Assembly: GCA_963978895.1 (NCBI GenBank)
Contig: OZ022245.1
Coordinates: 1,629,630-1,693,629, forward strand
Origin: Erpobdella octoculata
Taxonomy: Eukaryota > Annelida > Clitellata > Hirudinida > Erpobdellidae
Reading direction: 5' to 3'
DNA: 64,000 nt
Position numbers and translations under genes: made by a program. The notes below the pieces were generated by a model. The model did no database searches, was not told the origin of the DNA, and was given only the letters and a program-made list of their open reading frames with translations. Positions 62,342-64,000 of the stretch are shown one piece after another; the first letter of the stretch is position 1, and every line of letters starts with the position of its first letter.

Positions 62342-62745
62342 CTATTGTGAAATAATTTTATTGAAAAAAAAATGTTAAGTAACTAAGAGATGGAAAATAA
62401 TTTTTTAAAATAAAATTAATAATTAAATCAAAATTAGTTTTGTATCTATAAATACAGGGCTGAAACACTGAAAAAACAAACGTAGTTTATTTCGAAAATC
62501 TATTTTATAAACAGTTAATAAACTAATATAAAAATGCAATTAATAGATTTATTAATTAATTACATTTTTTTTGAATTGAGTGTTCCAAACCATCTGCTAA
62601 CAACGGCTACAAGTTATAAAAAATGTTGAACTAAAAGAAGTTTTTTTTAAATCTGAGATTTTGTTGCTGCGCTTCCAACGTGTCTTCCTTGATCGATCGA
62701 CAAGATCGAACGACGTACAGATTAATTGGCGTCACCCTCGTCTCA

Positions 62746-62820
62746 CCAGGATAGCAAGATGAGAATGATGCTGCTCGACCTTTAGGTCACGTGGGTTCGA
62801 ATCCACCACGTGATGAGCCC
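62746..62820 (+). repeat. tRNA-like SINE head
   Basis: Contains GTGGGTTCGAATCCACCAC, a T-arm/B-box with a 4-bp stem. The D-arm side (GATAGCAAGATGAGA) is weak and no closed acceptor stem forms, so it is not a tRNA gene. It lies in a PDE1 intron, antisense to the gene. Confidence 0.4.
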
Positions 62821-62829
62821 ACATCAATT

Positions 62830-63700
62830 TCCTGTTCGCTAGTTAGAATAAACACTTTATTTAGTAATCGTTTAAAATTATTTTTAGTAATAATTTATTA
62901 ATAAAAGCAAACAATCTTGAGTTTAAAGTTGACATTTTATCGACTCACTGAAAAGCAAGTTTTATCTACAAAAAAAAACAAACTATCGGCAAATCGATTG
63001 GTCACGTGAGAGACGTTAAATCTCTCGTGCGCCCCAAGCTTTTATCTCGGTTTGCGAACCGTAATCCTTTAAATTGGAGGCTCACTGAAATATTGCTGGG
63101 CAATTTTTTTCCCACCGGGCGCCAACTGCGAATGTCCGAAGAGAAAGCCGGAATGAAAAATGTACTTGGCAACGCAAACCTTTTTTGTCTTTTTGCACAT
63201 AATTCTTCTTGCGTACAAGAGAGTGGTTTTTTGTGTCGAAAGGGTGTTAAACCGAAAGTGTGTCAAATATCAAGGGGGTGGAAAATAGAAGTGTGTTATA
63301 TATTAGGGGGGTGGAAAATAGAAGTGTCTTATATATTAGGGGGTGGTAAAAAGAAGGGTTGTTATATTACAAGGGTGGGAAATCGATTGATAGAAGTCAT
63401 TTGTTATGCATTTTGGTTAATCGCCGTTTTCTTCATTTCAAATCAAATGTTTTTATCCATCTTTATCTCCAAAAAAAATGAAAATATAAATAATAGTAGA
63501 AAAAAATCGAAACAATATTTTCAAAATTCATTTGACATGAAACTAGAAGATAAATTAGAAAAAAAATCATATATACTAAAACAGTTAAACAAAACAACTA
63601 TGCCTAAGTTATAAAAAATTAAAAAAACAGTTTAAATTTATTAAAAACATTAAGACTAATATAGCCGAAATATAAAAAATAAATCGGAATATTACAAATT
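62830..63700. other. PDE1 intron, no further exon seen
   Basis: AT-rich with a GC-richer plus-strand frame (63006-63614) that runs through a 33-bp-like repeat; no splice or family support. Confidence 0.5.
63240..63385. repeat. Degenerate 31-33 bp minisatellite
   Basis: Four units sharing AGGGGGTGGAAAATAGAAGT and a TTATATA segment. Confidence 0.8.
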
Positions 63701-63715
63701 GATATCATGGCGAAC

Positions 63716-63841
63716 CTGTAGTCATCTTTTTTGAGATTCGATAGAATGTTCACTTCGTCCTCCTTCAGCATGCGGAAGCTGGCGCTGAGATGGTGGTTTT
63801 CGAGGACTGCCCGGTCGTTGTAGAGCATGGCGGTTTCCGAA
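63716..63841 (-). CDS. PDE1: PDE1-type phosphodiesterase, most upstream exon in window
   Basis: Acceptor TTTCCCCCGCAG, donor AG|GTTCGC, 126 bp. It encodes SETAMLYNDRAVLENHHLSA and then RMLKEDEVNILSNLKKDDYR. 'LYNDRAVLENHH' is very close to PDE1 ('LYNDRSVLENHH') and unlike other PDE families; the second metal-site His lies in ENHH. PDE1 enzymes hydrolyse cAMP/cGMP when bound by Ca/calmodulin, linking calcium to cyclic-nucleotide signalling in the cytosol. The calmodulin-binding N-terminus and the HD metal motif lie in exons beyond the right edge. Confidence 0.95.
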
Positions 63842-63849
63842 CTGCGGGG

Positions 63850-64000
63850 GAAATATTGGAGATTGAATTATTGAAGATGGAATATTGGAGTTGGAATGTT
63901 ATATAGATGAAATATTGAAAATGAAATAAAGATGGAATATTGGAGTTGGAATGCTATAGATAAAATATTGAAAATGAAATATTGAAGATGGAATATTGGA
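63850..64000. repeat. (GATGGAATATTGGA)-type minisatellite, cut by window edge
   Basis: Units such as AGATGGAATATTGGAGTTGG and ATGAAATATTGAAA alternate; continues off the right edge inside a PDE1 intron. Confidence 0.8.

Noticed and set aside
62746..62820. Possible tRNA gene
   Set aside because: T-arm is good but D-arm and acceptor stem do not form.
63006..63614. 202-codon plus frame
   Set aside because: Runs through a 31-33 bp minisatellite and lies antisense in a PDE1 intron.

Overview
The window is AT-rich, repeat-laden nuclear DNA from an animal, most likely an invertebrate. Genes are split by GT-AG introns, exons stand out as GC-richer islands, and two bilaterian neuronal/signalling genes are recognisable. 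I favour a protostome because the synaptotagmin resembles arthropod-type Syt7 as I remember it, but the sequence does not fix the phylum. There is no bacterial-style gene organisation.

Genes. The right third holds two convergent host genes. A synaptotagmin-7-like gene lies on the + strand. Four exons at 54622-57895 give complete C2A and C2B domains and the stop, and a phase-compatible Gln/Ser-rich linker exon lies at 48820-49135. Its transmembrane exon(s) were not found. The 3' half of a PDE1-type cyclic-nucleotide phosphodiesterase lies on the - strand. Five exons at 60868-63841 run from mid-catalytic domain to the stop, one intron is GC-AG, and the gene continues past the right edge. The 3' ends are about 3 kb apart. 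Both products act downstream of calcium (exocytosis; Ca/calmodulin-stimulated cAMP/cGMP hydrolysis), but nothing here shows co-regulation. A small unrecognised gene (- strand, 32941-33906) is inferred from splice sites and phase.

Mobile DNA. A structurally complete Ty1/copia retrotransposon (36428-40825, - strand) sits inside an (ATCC)n array. It has 163-bp LTRs differing at one base, a 5-bp target duplication, one open 1305-aa polyprotein, and a primer-binding site matching the anticodon arm of initiator tRNA-Met, as in Drosophila copia. Also present are a 135-bp hAT-type MITE with perfect 8-bp target duplication (31460-31594), a tRNA-derived SINE (31725-31905) and other tRNA-like heads, non-LTR retrotransposon fragments (3643-3775, 4429-4626, 49297-49478), a decayed Ty3/gypsy gag (90-360), a 184-bp palindromic element (6047-6230), and two dispersed repeat families.

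Tandem repeats. By rough addition 8-10 kb is microsatellite or minisatellite: (AT)n, (ATT)n, (TAC)n, (AGT)n, (GAT)n, (CCAA/CCAG)n, (TTTA/TTCA)n, (ATCC)n, (TGTATG)n, (CT)n, plus units of 11, 18, 19, 21, 26 and 33 bp. These produce most of the long open frames, which are not genes.

Layout: 1-5500 decayed retroelements and AT repeats; 5500-10100 dispersed repeats and tetranucleotide arrays; 10-31 kb AT-rich sequence with large arrays and few exon-like islands; 31-35 kb MITE, SINE and the small novel gene; 35.4-41 kb arrays and copia; 41-48 kb arrays; 48.8-57.9 kb Syt7; 57.9-60.9 kb intergenic; 60.9-64 kb PDE1.
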